Origin: Clostridia bacterium
GTDB lineage: Bacteria; Bacillota; Clostridia; Oscillospirales; Acutalibacteraceae
Reading direction: 5' to 3'
Assembly (NCBI GenBank): GCA_017521425.1
Contig: JAFXCQ010000024.1
Span: forward strand, 1-64,000
Length of the DNA: 64,000 bases
Shown: one piece after another, positions 34,080-43,622 of the stretch
How positions within the stretch are numbered: position 1 is the first letter of the stretch
Layout: every line of letters starts with the position of its first letter
Program-made: the position numbers and the translations under genes
The notes under the pieces: generated by a model
Databases searched by the model: none
Told to the model about the DNA's origin: nothing
Seen by the model: the letters and a program-made list of their open reading frames with translations, nothing else

Positions 34080-35870
34080 TCACTTCTTATACTTCTCCGC
34101 TTGTAAACGGAACATATAAGCATATTTACCATCAAGTGACATTAACTCATCGTGTGAGCCGTGTTCAATAATTTCGCCTTTTTCGAGCATATAAATCTCG
34201 TCTGCCATAACAGTTGTTGAAAGTCTGTGTGAAATAAATATAACTGTTTTTCTGTCTGCAGCTTTTGCCATAGACTGATTGAGTGAATACTCTGCCACAG
34301 GGTCAAGGTTCGCACTTGGTTCGTCAAGAATTGCAAACGGACAATCTTTGTAAAATGCTCTGGCAATCGCAATTTTTTGCGCTTCACCACCAGAAAGAGA
34401 AACACCATCATCATCAAATTCTCTTAAAAGAATACTGTCTGTACCATTCGGTAATTCTCTGTAAAAGCTTGCTTTCTCGAGTGCTTCCTCTGTCCTTTTT
34501 TCATCAGGTTTATCATCCATAGAAATATTTTCACCAAGAGTAGCTCCAAAGAGTGAAAAATCCTGAAATACTGCGGCAAAGTTCTTGTGATATTCTTTAA
34601 TATCCCATTCTCTTATATCCACACCATTTATAGTAATAGCACCCTCTGTAACATCGTAAAGACGCAAAATGAGATTTGTAAGAGTAGTTTTACCCGCACC
34701 GTTGTAGCCAACAAGTGCAATCTTTTTATATGGTGTTAATTCTAAATTGATATTTTTAAGCACATATTTTTCTGTGCCAGGATATTTGAATGAAACATTC
34801 TGGAATTTAATAGTAACTGGTTTCTCAAATACAGTAGTGTTGCTACCTGAAATCATTTTTTCTTTTGCATTCATAAACTTACGGAATTTTTCAATATAAA
34901 GTCCGTTTTCTCTTATATGAATAGCAAACTGACTTGTAATAGCAAAAACACTGTTACTGATAGATGTTGCACCGTTAAAGGTTGCGGCAAAATCGCCAAG
35001 ACCTATTTCTTTAGTAACAATTGCTTTATAACCCATAAGCAAAGTTATGCCAAGGTAAATAAGCAAGGTCATCGGCAATGCTTCCTGACAGAAATACAAC
35101 TTCCATTGTTTTGAAAGGAAAGGCATTATTGTGTCGATTCTGTCGAAAATATTTTTATTATATCTTCTTTCAATCATTTCACCCGCACCTGAAAGACGCA
35201 ATTCCTTTGCGTAATCCTGAAGATAAAACACACGACTGAAATATAAATTTTTTCTATCAAGCGGAATCATCGCTTCAGTTCTTTTGACATTGATTTTTGC
35301 AATTACTCTGCCTACAGGAATCATAAATGCAACGCAAACAGCAACAAACAAAAGACAAACAGGGTCAATTGAAATAATAACCGCACCTATTGTTACAATT
35401 CCTATAAATTCAGTAAAAATACTTTGTGTATTAGAAAGAACCGAATATGCTCTTTCATTCATAGAATTCATTGCAAGCACGAGGTCATTGTAGTATTCGG
35501 GATTGTCATACGCCTCGTAATCCATCTTTGCTGCTTTTTCATAAATTGTTCTATAAATTGCATAGTAAAGCTTTTCTTTTTGCTTAGGCATAGTTATCTC
35601 GTAAAAGACTGTTGTGAGAAGATTAGTTATAATAACAAATGCAACAAAGAAAATAAGTGCAAAAAGAATTCTTTCGTAACCTGTGCCATCTGCCACTACA
35701 TCCAATATATACTTGAGAAGCACAACATTTGAAAGTGTCCACGGAAGATTACCCAAAACATCTATAAGCAAATAACCTACTACAAGAAGCGGTGTGTGTT
35801 TGCTTATGAATTTAAGCATATAAACATAGTTTTTTAATGAACTTACTTTTTCTTTTTTCTTATTCTTCAA
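34080..35870 (-). CDS. ABC exporter half-transporter (second of a heterodimer)
   Basis: A 596-residue protein with an N-terminal six-helix type IV exporter domain (residues about 30-310). The ATPase domain has Walker A GYNGAGKTTLTN (near 385), signature LSGGEAQKIAIARA (near 495), Walker B FAILDEPSANLDP and H-loop ISHRLSTT. TTG 35870 is chosen: GGAGGTG is 7 nt upstream and the longer ORF would overlap the previous gene by 89 bp. It overlaps the previous stop by 11 bp, so the pair is coupled and likely forms one heterodimeric exporter. Substrate unknown. Confidence 0.92.
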   Translation of the reverse strand: MKNKKKEKVSSLKNYVYMLKFISKHTPLLVVGYLLIDVLGNLPWTLSNVVLLKYILDVVADGTGYERILFALIFFVAFVIITNLLTTVFYEITMPKQKEKLYYAIYRTIYEKAAKMDYEAYDNPEYYNDLVLAMNSMNERAYSVLSNTQSIFTEFIGIVTIGAVIISIDPVCLLFVAVCVAFMIPVGRVIAKINVKRTEAMIPLDRKNLYFSRVFYLQDYAKELRLSGAGEMIERRYNKNIFDRIDTIMPFLSKQWKLYFCQEALPMTLLIYLGITLLMGYKAIVTKEIGLGDFAATFNGATSISNSVFAITSQFAIHIRENGLYIEKFRKFMNAKEKMISGSNTTVFEKPVTIKFQNVSFKYPGTEKYVLKNINLELTPYKKIALVGYNGAGKTTLTNLILRLYDVTEGAITINGVDIREWDIKEYHKNFAAVFQDFSLFGATLGENISMDDKPDEKRTEEALEKASFYRELPNGTDSILLREFDDDGVSLSGGEAQKIAIARAFYKDCPFAILDEPSANLDPVAEYSLNQSMAKAADRKTVIFISHRLSTTVMADEIYMLEKGEIIEHGSHDELMSLDGKYAYMFRLQAEKYKK

Positions 35871-37695
35871 TGTCAGACACCTCCTCATCCTGAGTATAGC
35901 CCGATGCCTGAAGTGTGAACATTTCTGCATACTCACCATTTTTAGCAATCAACTCTTCGTGAGTACCCTGCTCGCATAAATTACCTTTATTGAATACAAG
36001 AATTTTATCTGAATGAGTAGCACTTGAAAGCCTGTGCGAGATATAAATAACAGTTTTTCCTTTTGTACCTTCCATAAGTGCGTCATACATTTTACTTTCT
36101 GCAACAGGGTCAAGTGCAGAGGAGGGTTCATCAAGAACCGCAATAGAAAAATCTCTTGCAAAAAGTCTTGCAATTGTAACTTTTTGTGTTTCGCCACCTG
36201 AAAGTTGAATACCCTCTTTGTCAAATTCTTTTGTGAGTAATGAATCTTCTTTATCAGGCAATCCGCCAATCTTTTCGTAAGCCCCTGACATTTTAAGTGC
36301 ATTTACAGCAATCTCTTTGTTTTCGTCTGTTACTTCTTCAGTTAAAACATTTTCGGCAACAGTCATAGCGAACACTTTATAATCCTGAAAAACAGATGCA
36401 AATTTCTCACGATATTTAGGTAAATCGTATTCTTTTATATTTCTTCCGTTATAAAGAATTTCTCCATCTGTGACGTCGTAAAGACGCATTAAAAGCTTTG
36501 AAAGTGTAGTTTTACCTGCACCATTGTGACCTACTACCGCGACAGTTTGTCCTTTTTCTATTTTAAAGGATACGTTTTTAATAATATAATCCATATCTTC
36601 AGTATATCTGAAGTACACATTTTTAAATTCAATGCTTTCAAAATCTTCAGGAATAACTGTACCACTTTTAATTTGTGGTTCATACTCTAAAAAGTTTCTT
36701 AAATTCTGCACCCAAAGACAATGTTTTTGTTGCATTGCAAAATATCTTGCTAAATGGCCTATTTTATTTCTGCAAGTTGTTATGGCAGAAACGAGCACGG
36801 AAAATTCTGAAACTGGTAAATTCTCTAACACAATAAGACGGTAACAACCATAAATAAATCCACCGCCAATTGGCAATATTTCTGCAAAATAGTCAGAAAC
36901 AATTTCAAGAAAAGCAATTTTCCAACCATATTTTTTAATAATATCTATATTTTTGTTAATAGCCTGTTTAAATCGTTTTTCCATAACAACAAAAATATTT
37001 GTTGTCTTGATTTCTTTTGCAAAATCTTTTAAAAGAATAGTTCTTCTTACATAATCCTTTTGTCTTTCGTAAGGTGTCATTTCTTTTTCTTTTTCAAGTT
37101 CAAGATTATTTTTAAGAACTCTGAAAATAATGACAATTGCAGGACATAAAATAAAGAGAATGAGTAACGGGTCAATTGAAATAAGATAGAACACAAGAAG
37201 AACAAGGCTAAGGAGTGAACCTAAAGTCCACGCAGAGCCTTCAATAATTCTTTTGAAGCCACCACGGTCAACAACCCAGGTTGCGCGGTTGTAATCATCG
37301 AAAAATTCGGGGTTTTCGTAACAGCCAAGCTCTACCTCCTGTGCTTTTTTGAATATAAGTGAATTTATATAACTTTCGCACTTGATTTCAAATTTTATTC
37401 TTATAATGTAAACATCTATGTAACCTAAAAGGTCAACAAAGAGCTTACCAAAAATTATAATACACATTCTTATTACAAATTCGGTAAATGTACCATTACC
37501 CTCTATAACAGAAAGTGCAGTTTCAAGAAACATAACATTTATTACAACTGAATAGTAAACATTTTCTGCAACATAAGCTAAGTATATTATTAAAAGTGAT
37601 AATGGCGCAGATTTCCAGGCACAACCCAACATAAACAGCGTATTTTTTATTATATGTGCTTTTTCACGCGGCTTCTTTTCTTTCTTTAAATTCAT
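35860..37695 (-). CDS. ABC exporter half-transporter (first of a heterodimer)
   Basis: A 611-residue protein with membrane domain residues about 25-330 and nucleotide-binding domain with Walker A GHNGAGKTTLSK (near 385), signature LSGGETQKVTIARLF (near 495), Walker B IAVLDEPSSALDP (Glu present) and H-loop ISHRLSSA. Both partners carry a full set of motifs. A promoter with TTGACA/TACAAT lies upstream. The divergent gene at 37830 has its own promoter. Drug, lipid or peptide export is possible; nothing in the context fixes it. Confidence 0.92.
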   Translation of the reverse strand: MNLKKEKKPREKAHIIKNTLFMLGCAWKSAPLSLLIIYLAYVAENVYYSVVINVMFLETALSVIEGNGTFTEFVIRMCIIIFGKLFVDLLGYIDVYIIRIKFEIKCESYINSLIFKKAQEVELGCYENPEFFDDYNRATWVVDRGGFKRIIEGSAWTLGSLLSLVLLVFYLISIDPLLILFILCPAIVIIFRVLKNNLELEKEKEMTPYERQKDYVRRTILLKDFAKEIKTTNIFVVMEKRFKQAINKNIDIIKKYGWKIAFLEIVSDYFAEILPIGGGFIYGCYRLIVLENLPVSEFSVLVSAITTCRNKIGHLARYFAMQQKHCLWVQNLRNFLEYEPQIKSGTVIPEDFESIEFKNVYFRYTEDMDYIIKNVSFKIEKGQTVAVVGHNGAGKTTLSKLLMRLYDVTDGEILYNGRNIKEYDLPKYREKFASVFQDYKVFAMTVAENVLTEEVTDENKEIAVNALKMSGAYEKIGGLPDKEDSLLTKEFDKEGIQLSGGETQKVTIARLFARDFSIAVLDEPSSALDPVAESKMYDALMEGTKGKTVIYISHRLSSATHSDKILVFNKGNLCEQGTHEELIAKNGEYAEMFTLQASGYTQDEEVSDIEE

Positions 37696-37729
37696 TGCAC
37701 TTTTTCTCCATAAATTTTTTAACTATAAT

Positions 37730-37758
37730 ATTGTATAGAGAGAACGCAATATTGTCAA
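37730..37758 (-). promoter_or_regulatory. Sigma-A promoter of the ABC exporter pair
   Basis: On the minus strand: TTGACA (37758-37753), 17-bp spacer, TACAAT (37735-37730). Confidence 0.8.
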
Positions 37759-37767
37759 TAAAAATTA

Positions 37768-37796
37768 TTTACTCAGTGGCAAAAATATGTTATAAT
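37768..37796 (+). promoter_or_regulatory. Promoter of the endonuclease/phosphatase-patatin-GH29 operon
   Basis: TTTACT (37768-37773), 17-bp spacer, TATAAT (37791-37796), 34 nt before the ATG. Confidence 0.6.
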
Positions 37797-37829
37797 TTTG
37801 TAAAATATTGTAGAGAGTGTGTGATTTAG

Positions 37830-38708
37830 ATGTTACCAACCTTTGAAGAAATGCAAAAAATTGACGAGCTTATCAAAAGAGATATCGAAAGTGGTGCGAT
37901 TGAGCCTGTACCACAGGATAAAATTTTCGATTTTCTCCCTAAAAAAGAAGGCACAATCAGAATTATGTCTTTTAATATACGTTGTGGAGATGTTGGTGTT
38001 CAGACTGCTGAATCCCGATACACTCTTGTAAGCGATACTATTTTAAATGGTGAGCCTGATTCTGTCGGACTTCAGGAAGCAACCCCTGAATGGATGGAAT
38101 ACTTAAAAGACGCGTTAAGCGACAAATATGATTTTGTAGGAATACCTCGTGAGGACGATGGTGAATATTCATCAATTTTTTATCTTAAAGATAAATACAC
38201 CGTAACAGAAAGCGGTAACTTCTGGCTTTCTGAAACTCCCCACAAAGAGTCTAAAGGTTGGGACGCTGCCTGCTACAGAATATGCACCTGGGCAGTTTTA
38301 GAAAACAAAACCACTAAAGAAAGATATGTTCACGTAAACACTCACCTTGACCACCGTGGAATTTTGGCACGCAGAAATGGTGTTGAATTAATGCTTGAGC
38401 ACCTGAAAATTTACAATAATATTCCAGCAGTATTCACAGCGGATATGAATATTTTAGAGGGTGAAGAAAATTATCTTCAATTTGTAAATTCAGGCTTTAT
38501 GTATGATACCAAATATCAGGCACCAAATACCGTAAATTACCTTACATATCACGATGTACACCCATCCGAGCAAGAAGAATCAATTATTGACTATGTTATG
38601 ATTAACGACAAATTTTCTGCCGATACTTATAGAGTAGTAACTGCGGGAATAGACGGTAAATATGTTTCTGACCACTTCCCTGTTTACGCAGATTTATACA
38701 TAAAATAA
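37830..38708 (+). CDS. Endonuclease/exonuclease/phosphatase-superfamily hydrolase
   Basis: A 292-residue cytoplasmic protein with all catalytic motifs of the EEP fold: SFNIRCGD (near 48), GLQEATPEW (Glu near 87), NTHLDHRG (His near 170), FTADMNILEGE (Asp/Asn near 207) and SDHFPVYAD (near 280). The first 40 residues are an extra helical lead. Members cleave phosphoesters in nucleic acids, inositol phosphates or lipids, and the substrate cannot be read. It is followed 16 bp later by a patatin-like gene, so a lipid or phosphodiester role is possible. Confidence 0.88.
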   Translation: MLPTFEEMQKIDELIKRDIESGAIEPVPQDKIFDFLPKKEGTIRIMSFNIRCGDVGVQTAESRYTLVSDTILNGEPDSVGLQEATPEWMEYLKDALSDKYDFVGIPREDDGEYSSIFYLKDKYTVTESGNFWLSETPHKESKGWDAACYRICTWAVLENKTTKERYVHVNTHLDHRGILARRNGVELMLEHLKIYNNIPAVFTADMNILEGEENYLQFVNSGFMYDTKYQAPNTVNYLTYHDVHPSEQEESIIDYVMINDKFSADTYRVVTAGIDGKYVSDHFPVYADLYIK

Positions 38709-38724
38709 AATTTCAGGTGAAACA

Positions 38725-39576
38725 ATGAACAAATTCGGACTAATTATGGAAGGTGGAGCAATGCGCGGAATGTTCACCGCTGGTGTAATGGATGTTTTAA
38801 TGGAAAACGAAATACACTTTGATGGTGCAATAGGCGTTTCTGCTGGTGCTGCTTTTGGTTGTAATTTTAAATCAAATCAAATAGGCAGGGTTATCCGCTA
38901 CAATAAAAAATATTGTCGCGACCCAAGATTTTGCAGTATCCGTTCACTTATTAAAACTGGTGACTTATATGGTGCGGAATTCTGTTACACAACTATCCCC
39001 TACGAATTAGATTTATTTGATTGCGAAACATATTTGAATAACCCAATGGATTTTTACGTAGTTTGCACCGATGTAGAAACAGGTAAGCCTGTCTACAGAA
39101 AATGTATAACTGGCAGAGATGAAGATTTAACTTGGATAAGAGCATCTGCCTCTATGCCAATTGCATCACGGGTAGTTGAAGCAACTGGTGTAAAATTACT
39201 TGATGGTGGTATTTCTGACTCAATCCCCCTTAAATATTTTGAAAGTATAGGCTACAACAAAAATGTTATAATTCTTACTCAACCAAAGGGATATATAAAA
39301 AAGCCAAGTAAGGCTTTACCACTTATTAAAATGTCTTTGAAAGAATACCCCAATGTTTATAAAACAATGCAAAACAGACACAATGACTACAATGAAACTA
39401 TTAAATTCATTGAAGAGAAAGAAAAAAACGGAGATGTTTTAGTAATAAGACCGCCCGAAAAGCTCCCTGTTGGCAGAGTTGAGCACAACCCCGATAATTT
39501 GCAGATTGCTTATGATATAGGCGTAAAAACAGCATTGGAACAATTAGAAGAAATCAAAAATTTTATTACAAAGTAG
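38725..39576 (+). CDS. Patatin-like phospholipase family protein
   Basis: A 283-residue Ser-Asp dyad hydrolase: oxyanion-hole GGAMRG (residues 10-15), nucleophile Ser39 in GVSAG, catalytic Asp160 in DGG. It lacks a signal peptide and resembles the bacterial YlbK/RssA-type patatins. It likely hydrolyses acyl esters of lipids. CAGGTG is close upstream of the ATG. Middle gene of a three-gene operon, 6 bp before the fucosidase. Confidence 0.92.
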   Translation: MNKFGLIMEGGAMRGMFTAGVMDVLMENEIHFDGAIGVSAGAAFGCNFKSNQIGRVIRYNKKYCRDPRFCSIRSLIKTGDLYGAEFCYTTIPYELDLFDCETYLNNPMDFYVVCTDVETGKPVYRKCITGRDEDLTWIRASASMPIASRVVEATGVKLLDGGISDSIPLKYFESIGYNKNVIILTQPKGYIKKPSKALPLIKMSLKEYPNVYKTMQNRHNDYNETIKFIEEKEKNGDVLVIRPPEKLPVGRVEHNPDNLQIAYDIGVKTALEQLEEIKNFITK

Positions 39577-39582
39577 GTTATT

Positions 39583-40932
39583 ATGGAACTTAAAGATTTT
39601 TTAAAAATTGCAGCAAATGTAAAACCTGACCATACACAGTTAGAAAGACTTCGTGAAACACCTTTTTATGCTTTCGTTCACTTCTCCCCTAACACATACA
39701 CAAATTTAGAGTGGGGTGATGGTACCGAAGATCCTGCAATTTTCAACCCGACCGAGCTTGACTGTGAACAATGGGTAAAGGCAATTAAATCAGCAGGTAT
39801 GAAGGGTCTTGTTCTCACTGCAAAGCATCACGATGGTTTTTGTTTATGGCAGACAAAATATACTGAGCATTCAATAAAAAATTCACCTTATAAAAATGGT
39901 AAGGGTGACATTGTAAAGGAATGTGCAGATGCATGCAGAAAACACGGTGTAAAATTCGGTTTTTACCTTTCGCCGTGGGATAGAAATTCTCCGCTTTATG
40001 GTACAGACGAATACAACGATTACTATGTAAATCAGTTGACAGAACTGCTTACAAACTATGGTGAGATTTTCCACGTGTGGTTTGACAACGCTTGTGGTGA
40101 AGGTCCTAATGGTAAAAAGCAAATATATGATTTTGACCGTTATCTTAAAACAATCAGAAAATATCAACCGAATGCTACATTCTTTAATGATAAAGGCGGT
40201 ATGCGTTGGTGTGGTAATGAGTCTGGCACCGCTGCTCACGCACAATGGTGTGTTGTGCCTTATGAATTATGCTCAATAGCAGAGCACAAAACAGAGGTTG
40301 AGCCTTTAATGGAGGGTAGCCTTAACGGAATAATGAATAGCGACACCACATTGGGCTCAATTGCAAATATTATGTATTCCAAAGCCCTCACATTCTGCCC
40401 TGCTGAAACAGATATGTCAATAAGACCGGGTTGGTTTTACCACGAAAACGAAAAACCGCATTCACTCGACAGACTTTTTAATACATATTTAAGAACAGTC
40501 GGCGGTAACTCAACCTTTAATTTGAACATTCCACCAATGCCTAATGGAAAATTCAATGAAAAGGATGTAGAAAGACTTAAAGAATTAGGCGACAAAATCA
40601 ATGCAGAATTCGGTGTTAATCTTGCTGAAAATGCAGAAATTATAGAAAATAAAAAAACTGATTCTTATCAAACTGAATTTATAGTTAAACTCAAAAAGAA
40701 ACAACCACTTAAATACATTGAACTCGCAGAAACAATTGCCGAAGGTCAAAAGGTTGAGTCATTTAAAATTTATTCTAAAAATGACGATAATCTCTGGAAC
40801 TTCGAAGAACACGGAACTACAATAGGTAGCAGAAAAATTGTAGTTTTAGAAAATGTCACAACAGACGAAATCAAAGTCCAGATAACCTCTGCGAGAGATG
40901 TGGTTAAAATGGATTGGGTGAAGGTGTATTGA
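39583..40932 (+). CDS. GH29 alpha-L-fucosidase
   Basis: A 449-residue enzyme. Typical GH29 blocks: YAFVHFSPNTYTNLEWG (residues 29-45), LTAKHHDGFCLWQT (78-91), FGFYLSPWDR, and the nucleophile Asp168 in VWFDNA. The C-terminal ~100 residues form the beta-sandwich. No signal peptide, so it works on imported fucosylated oligosaccharides. Subfamily B-like by sequence feel, not proven. It ends at a strong bidirectional terminator. It fits with the other host-glycan genes here (GH78-like, GH4, GlcNAc-type kinase). Confidence 0.92.
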   Translation: MELKDFLKIAANVKPDHTQLERLRETPFYAFVHFSPNTYTNLEWGDGTEDPAIFNPTELDCEQWVKAIKSAGMKGLVLTAKHHDGFCLWQTKYTEHSIKNSPYKNGKGDIVKECADACRKHGVKFGFYLSPWDRNSPLYGTDEYNDYYVNQLTELLTNYGEIFHVWFDNACGEGPNGKKQIYDFDRYLKTIRKYQPNATFFNDKGGMRWCGNESGTAAHAQWCVVPYELCSIAEHKTEVEPLMEGSLNGIMNSDTTLGSIANIMYSKALTFCPAETDMSIRPGWFYHENEKPHSLDRLFNTYLRTVGGNSTFNLNIPPMPNGKFNEKDVERLKELGDKINAEFGVNLAENAEIIENKKTDSYQTEFIVKLKKKQPLKYIELAETIAEGQKVESFKIYSKNDDNLWNFEEHGTTIGSRKIVVLENVTTDEIKVQITSARDVVKMDWVKVY

Positions 40933-40935
40933 TTC

Positions 40936-40976
40936 AAAAACGAGTGTAAAGTTTTAAGCTTTACACTCGTTTTTAT
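40936..40976. terminator. Bidirectional terminator between the fucosidase and glycan cassette ends
   Basis: AAAAACGAGTGTAAAG (40936-40951) pairs with CTTTACACTCGTTTTT (40959-40974), a 16-bp stem with loop TTTTAAG, between convergent genes. Confidence 0.93.
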
Positions 40977-41974
40977 TATATTTTAATCTTCTCAATTTGT
41001 CCATTAGCTCTTGCTGTTATGTAAGTTTCCATTACTTCAGCAAAAAATACTGAAATCGCACGCATATATAAATCATTAGAAAAGTCTTCACTCATAATCT
41101 TTTCAAGAAATGCATTAACCTCATAACTCAAGCCTTGACCTAAAAACTCCGAAGTAATTTCTCTGTTTTTGCTGACATCCTCGAAACAAACCTTAAATTT
41201 TTGTGTCAACCACCAAGGGGAGCTTGCCAAAACATAACCTTTATCTCCTGAAACCACAAGATTCCCTTCTGATTTCACCCCTAAACCAACCTTCAATGTT
41301 GCAATTGACTCATCAAATGTAATATATGCTTTAGTGTATAAATCCACTCCAGAAGAATCTATAAATGATATAAATTTTATAGATTTATAATTTATGCCAC
41401 AAAGCTTTGCTATTGCTAATAATGGGTAAGTGCCCAGTTCTGTAAAGCTACCCCCTTTTTCTTCAATCTTAAACTCGCGTGTAGTTTTATTATCACTTAA
41501 CTTTGTGAAAGTAGCTTCAACATCGTAAACCTTGCCAACACTTTCATTTTTAACGATATCATGAAGCTTAATAAATCCTGGTAAATATGCAGTTTTTATC
41601 GCTTCCATTAGAATCACATTCTTTGCTTCAGCCAAAGCAAAAAGCTCTTCAGCTTCTGATTTCTTTAAAACCATCGGTTTTTCACAAAGAACATGTTTAC
41701 CATTTTCTATGCTTTCCTTTATGTAACTATAATGAGTATTGTGTGGCGATGCTATATAAACGGCGTTACATGAGTCAAAAAATTCTTTCTTTTCATCTGT
41801 AAATTTTTCAATTGTATTTGTTATTGCAAATTTTTGTGCAGATTCAAAATTCGGGTTATACACTACTGCAATTTTTATGTCAGAAATACTTTTGATTTCT
41901 TTCGCAAAACGATTGGCAATTCTTCCTGTTCCAATAATACCGAAAGAAACTAATTTATTTTTGTTGTCAATCAA
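40976..41974 (-). CDS. Gfo/Idh/MocA family oxidoreductase (last gene of the glycan cassette)
   Basis: A 332-residue protein with an N-terminal Rossmann fold, SFGIIGTGRIANRFAKE (residues 10-26), and the family EKP motif LCEKPMVLKK (near 95), then a mixed alpha/beta substrate domain. It oxidises or reduces a sugar, sugar nucleotide or cyclitol with NAD(P). 28 bp after the GT2 gene in a polysaccharide operon, so it may make a modified sugar for that glycan. Its stop lies at the edge of the terminator. Confidence 0.9.
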   Translation of the reverse strand: MIDNKNKLVSFGIIGTGRIANRFAKEIKSISDIKIAVVYNPNFESAQKFAITNTIEKFTDEKKEFFDSCNAVYIASPHNTHYSYIKESIENGKHVLCEKPMVLKKSEAEELFALAEAKNVILMEAIKTAYLPGFIKLHDIVKNESVGKVYDVEATFTKLSDNKTTREFKIEEKGGSFTELGTYPLLAIAKLCGINYKSIKFISFIDSSGVDLYTKAYITFDESIATLKVGLGVKSEGNLVVSGDKGYVLASSPWWLTQKFKVCFEDVSKNREITSEFLGQGLSYEVNAFLEKIMSEDFSNDLYMRAISVFFAEVMETYITARANGQIEKIKI

Positions 41975-42002
41975 AAAATCACCATCTTATATAATTTTAC
42001 TG

Positions 42003-42908
42003 TTATCCCACAAGATACTTGAAAATATCACGATTTTTCCAGCTATCAACAACCAAAGAGATTATTTCATCGTCGGTTTTACCTGCTAATCTTGAATAAA
42101 AGAAAATACTCCTAAGCCTTGTAAAAGCATGTAACGGAAGAATTTTGTAAAATTCTTCATAGCTGTTATTTTCATAATAATCAGAAAGTTCCTGAAATGT
42201 ATCCGCATAAAGTTCTGCAATATTTCTCTTATTAGCAATAGTATGAATCCCCGACCCCTTACGTTGCAAATAAAAATACAAGCCTTCATTTACAAAAGCA
42301 ACATTCTTTAAGTGTGGCAATAATTTAAAATTAAACAATGTGTCCGCACTATGTGGATAATTCTCAAACATAACACCTGAATTTTTAATTACTTCACTTT
42401 TATAAAGTCTTGTCCACACATAATTATTCGGTTTCGAAATTGCACAGACCTTTGTCCAGTATTCATATACATCATCCTGAACATTCAACATTTTATGTGG
42501 CATATTAGCATAGGCGAAACTCGTTTCTCTCTCGTCCTCATAAACAAGATTAAAGTTACAAACCGCCATATCTGCATTTTCTTTTAAAATTGCATCCAAT
42601 AATTTTTCATACATATCCGCTGCAATATAATCATCAGAATCAACAAACCCAATATATTGACCTGTTGCCGCAAGAATACCCGTATTACGAGCACTGAATT
42701 CTCCTCCATTTTCCTGGTATATACATATAATACGAGAATCATTTTTCATCTTCTCTGCAATAATTTCAGGCGAAGAATCCGTGCTACCATCGTTGACTAC
42801 TATTATTTCAAGATTTTTATATGTCGATGCCTGAATTGTTTCTAAACAATGCCCAATATATTTTTCTGAATTATAGCTTGGAATTACAACTGAAATTTTA
42901 CTGTTCAT
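42003..42908 (-). CDS. Glycosyltransferase family 2
   Basis: A 301-residue GT-A enzyme: SVVIPSYNSEKYIGHCL (residues 5-21), VNDGSTD near 39, DSDDYIAAD with the metal-binding DxD near 92. The C-terminal part is helical, with no membrane helix. It adds a sugar to a lipid-linked or surface glycan; the donor is unknown. Its start overlaps the nucleotidyltransferase gene by 11 bp. Confidence 0.93.
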   Translation of the reverse strand: MNSKISVVIPSYNSEKYIGHCLETIQASTYKNLEIIVVNDGSTDSSPEIIAEKMKNDSRIICIYQENGGEFSARNTGILAATGQYIGFVDSDDYIAADMYEKLLDAILKENADMAVCNFNLVYEDERETSFAYANMPHKMLNVQDDVYEYWTKVCAISKPNNYVWTRLYKSEVIKNSGVMFENYPHSADTLFNFKLLPHLKNVAFVNEGLYFYLQRKGSGIHTIANKRNIAELYADTFQELSDYYENNSYEEFYKILPLHAFTRLRSIFFYSRLAGKTDDEIISLVVDSWKNRDIFKYLVG

Positions 42909-43608
42909 TTCTACCCTCCATATATTTCACAATTCTTTCATAATCTTCTATATAATCAATTTCTGCCCAGAATTTTCCAGCAATGTCTACAGTCCAGATT
43001 GGACGTTCACCTATCATGCTGTACAAAACCTTCTCCCACCAATCAAGTGAGTGTTGGTCTTCTATTAACTGTTGCAATCTTTCTTTGCATTTATTTACCA
43101 TGCCGTCTCGAATTATTGCAATTCCAACATATTCAGCATTAGCATTTTTACAATCAAGTGCTTTACCTGAAGCAACAACCTTACCATCCTCTACCCTAAA
43201 CAGATAATCGCCTTGTTCAACTCTGCTTGAATCACATAACATAATGCAATCTCTTTTATCACTATCTAATACATCAAGTAAATTTTCTTCCCAAAACACA
43301 TCGGCATTACCTAAAATAACGCAATCACCACTTAATGCTTCTTTGGCAAACCACAGTGATGCCATACTATTGGTAACTGAATAAAATATATTTGTATGAA
43401 ATGTTACCGGTAAACCTTCAAGTTCTTCAATAATATACTCTTTGTTATAACCAACAACAATATGAACTTCTATCTCTCTATTCACGAGCATCTGAACAGT
43501 ATGTCGAATTAATGATACACCACCGATATCAAGTGTACATTTACACTTATTATCGATTTCTCTGCTTATACGTGTACCTCTTCCAGCAGCCATAAGAATT
43601 GCTTTCAT
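42898..43608 (-). CDS. Sugar-phosphate or choline-phosphate nucleotidyltransferase (LicC-like)
   Basis: A 236-residue NTP-transferase: MKAILMAAGRGTRIS signature at the start, KCKCTLDIGGVSLI (Lys/PL region), ILGNADVFW (metal Asp near 103) and WAEIDYIEDYERI at the end. The size and the C-terminal EIDYIEDY block fit the small LicC/choline-phosphate cytidylyltransferase-type enzymes rather than glucose-1-phosphate thymidylyltransferases. ATG 43608 has GAAGG 7 nt upstream; the longer TTG start at 43626 overlaps the preceding stop. No licA or licD kinase/transferase is seen nearby, so the activated group is uncertain. Confidence 0.85.
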   Translation of the reverse strand: MKAILMAAGRGTRISREIDNKCKCTLDIGGVSLIRHTVQMLVNREIEVHIVVGYNKEYIIEELEGLPVTFHTNIFYSVTNSMASLWFAKEALSGDCVILGNADVFWEENLLDVLDSDKRDCIMLCDSSRVEQGDYLFRVEDGKVVASGKALDCKNANAEYVGIAIIRDGMVNKCKERLQQLIEDQHSLDWWEKVLYSMIGERPIWTVDIAGKFWAEIDYIEDYERIVKYMEGRNEQ

Positions 43609-43622
43609 ACAATTACCTTCTT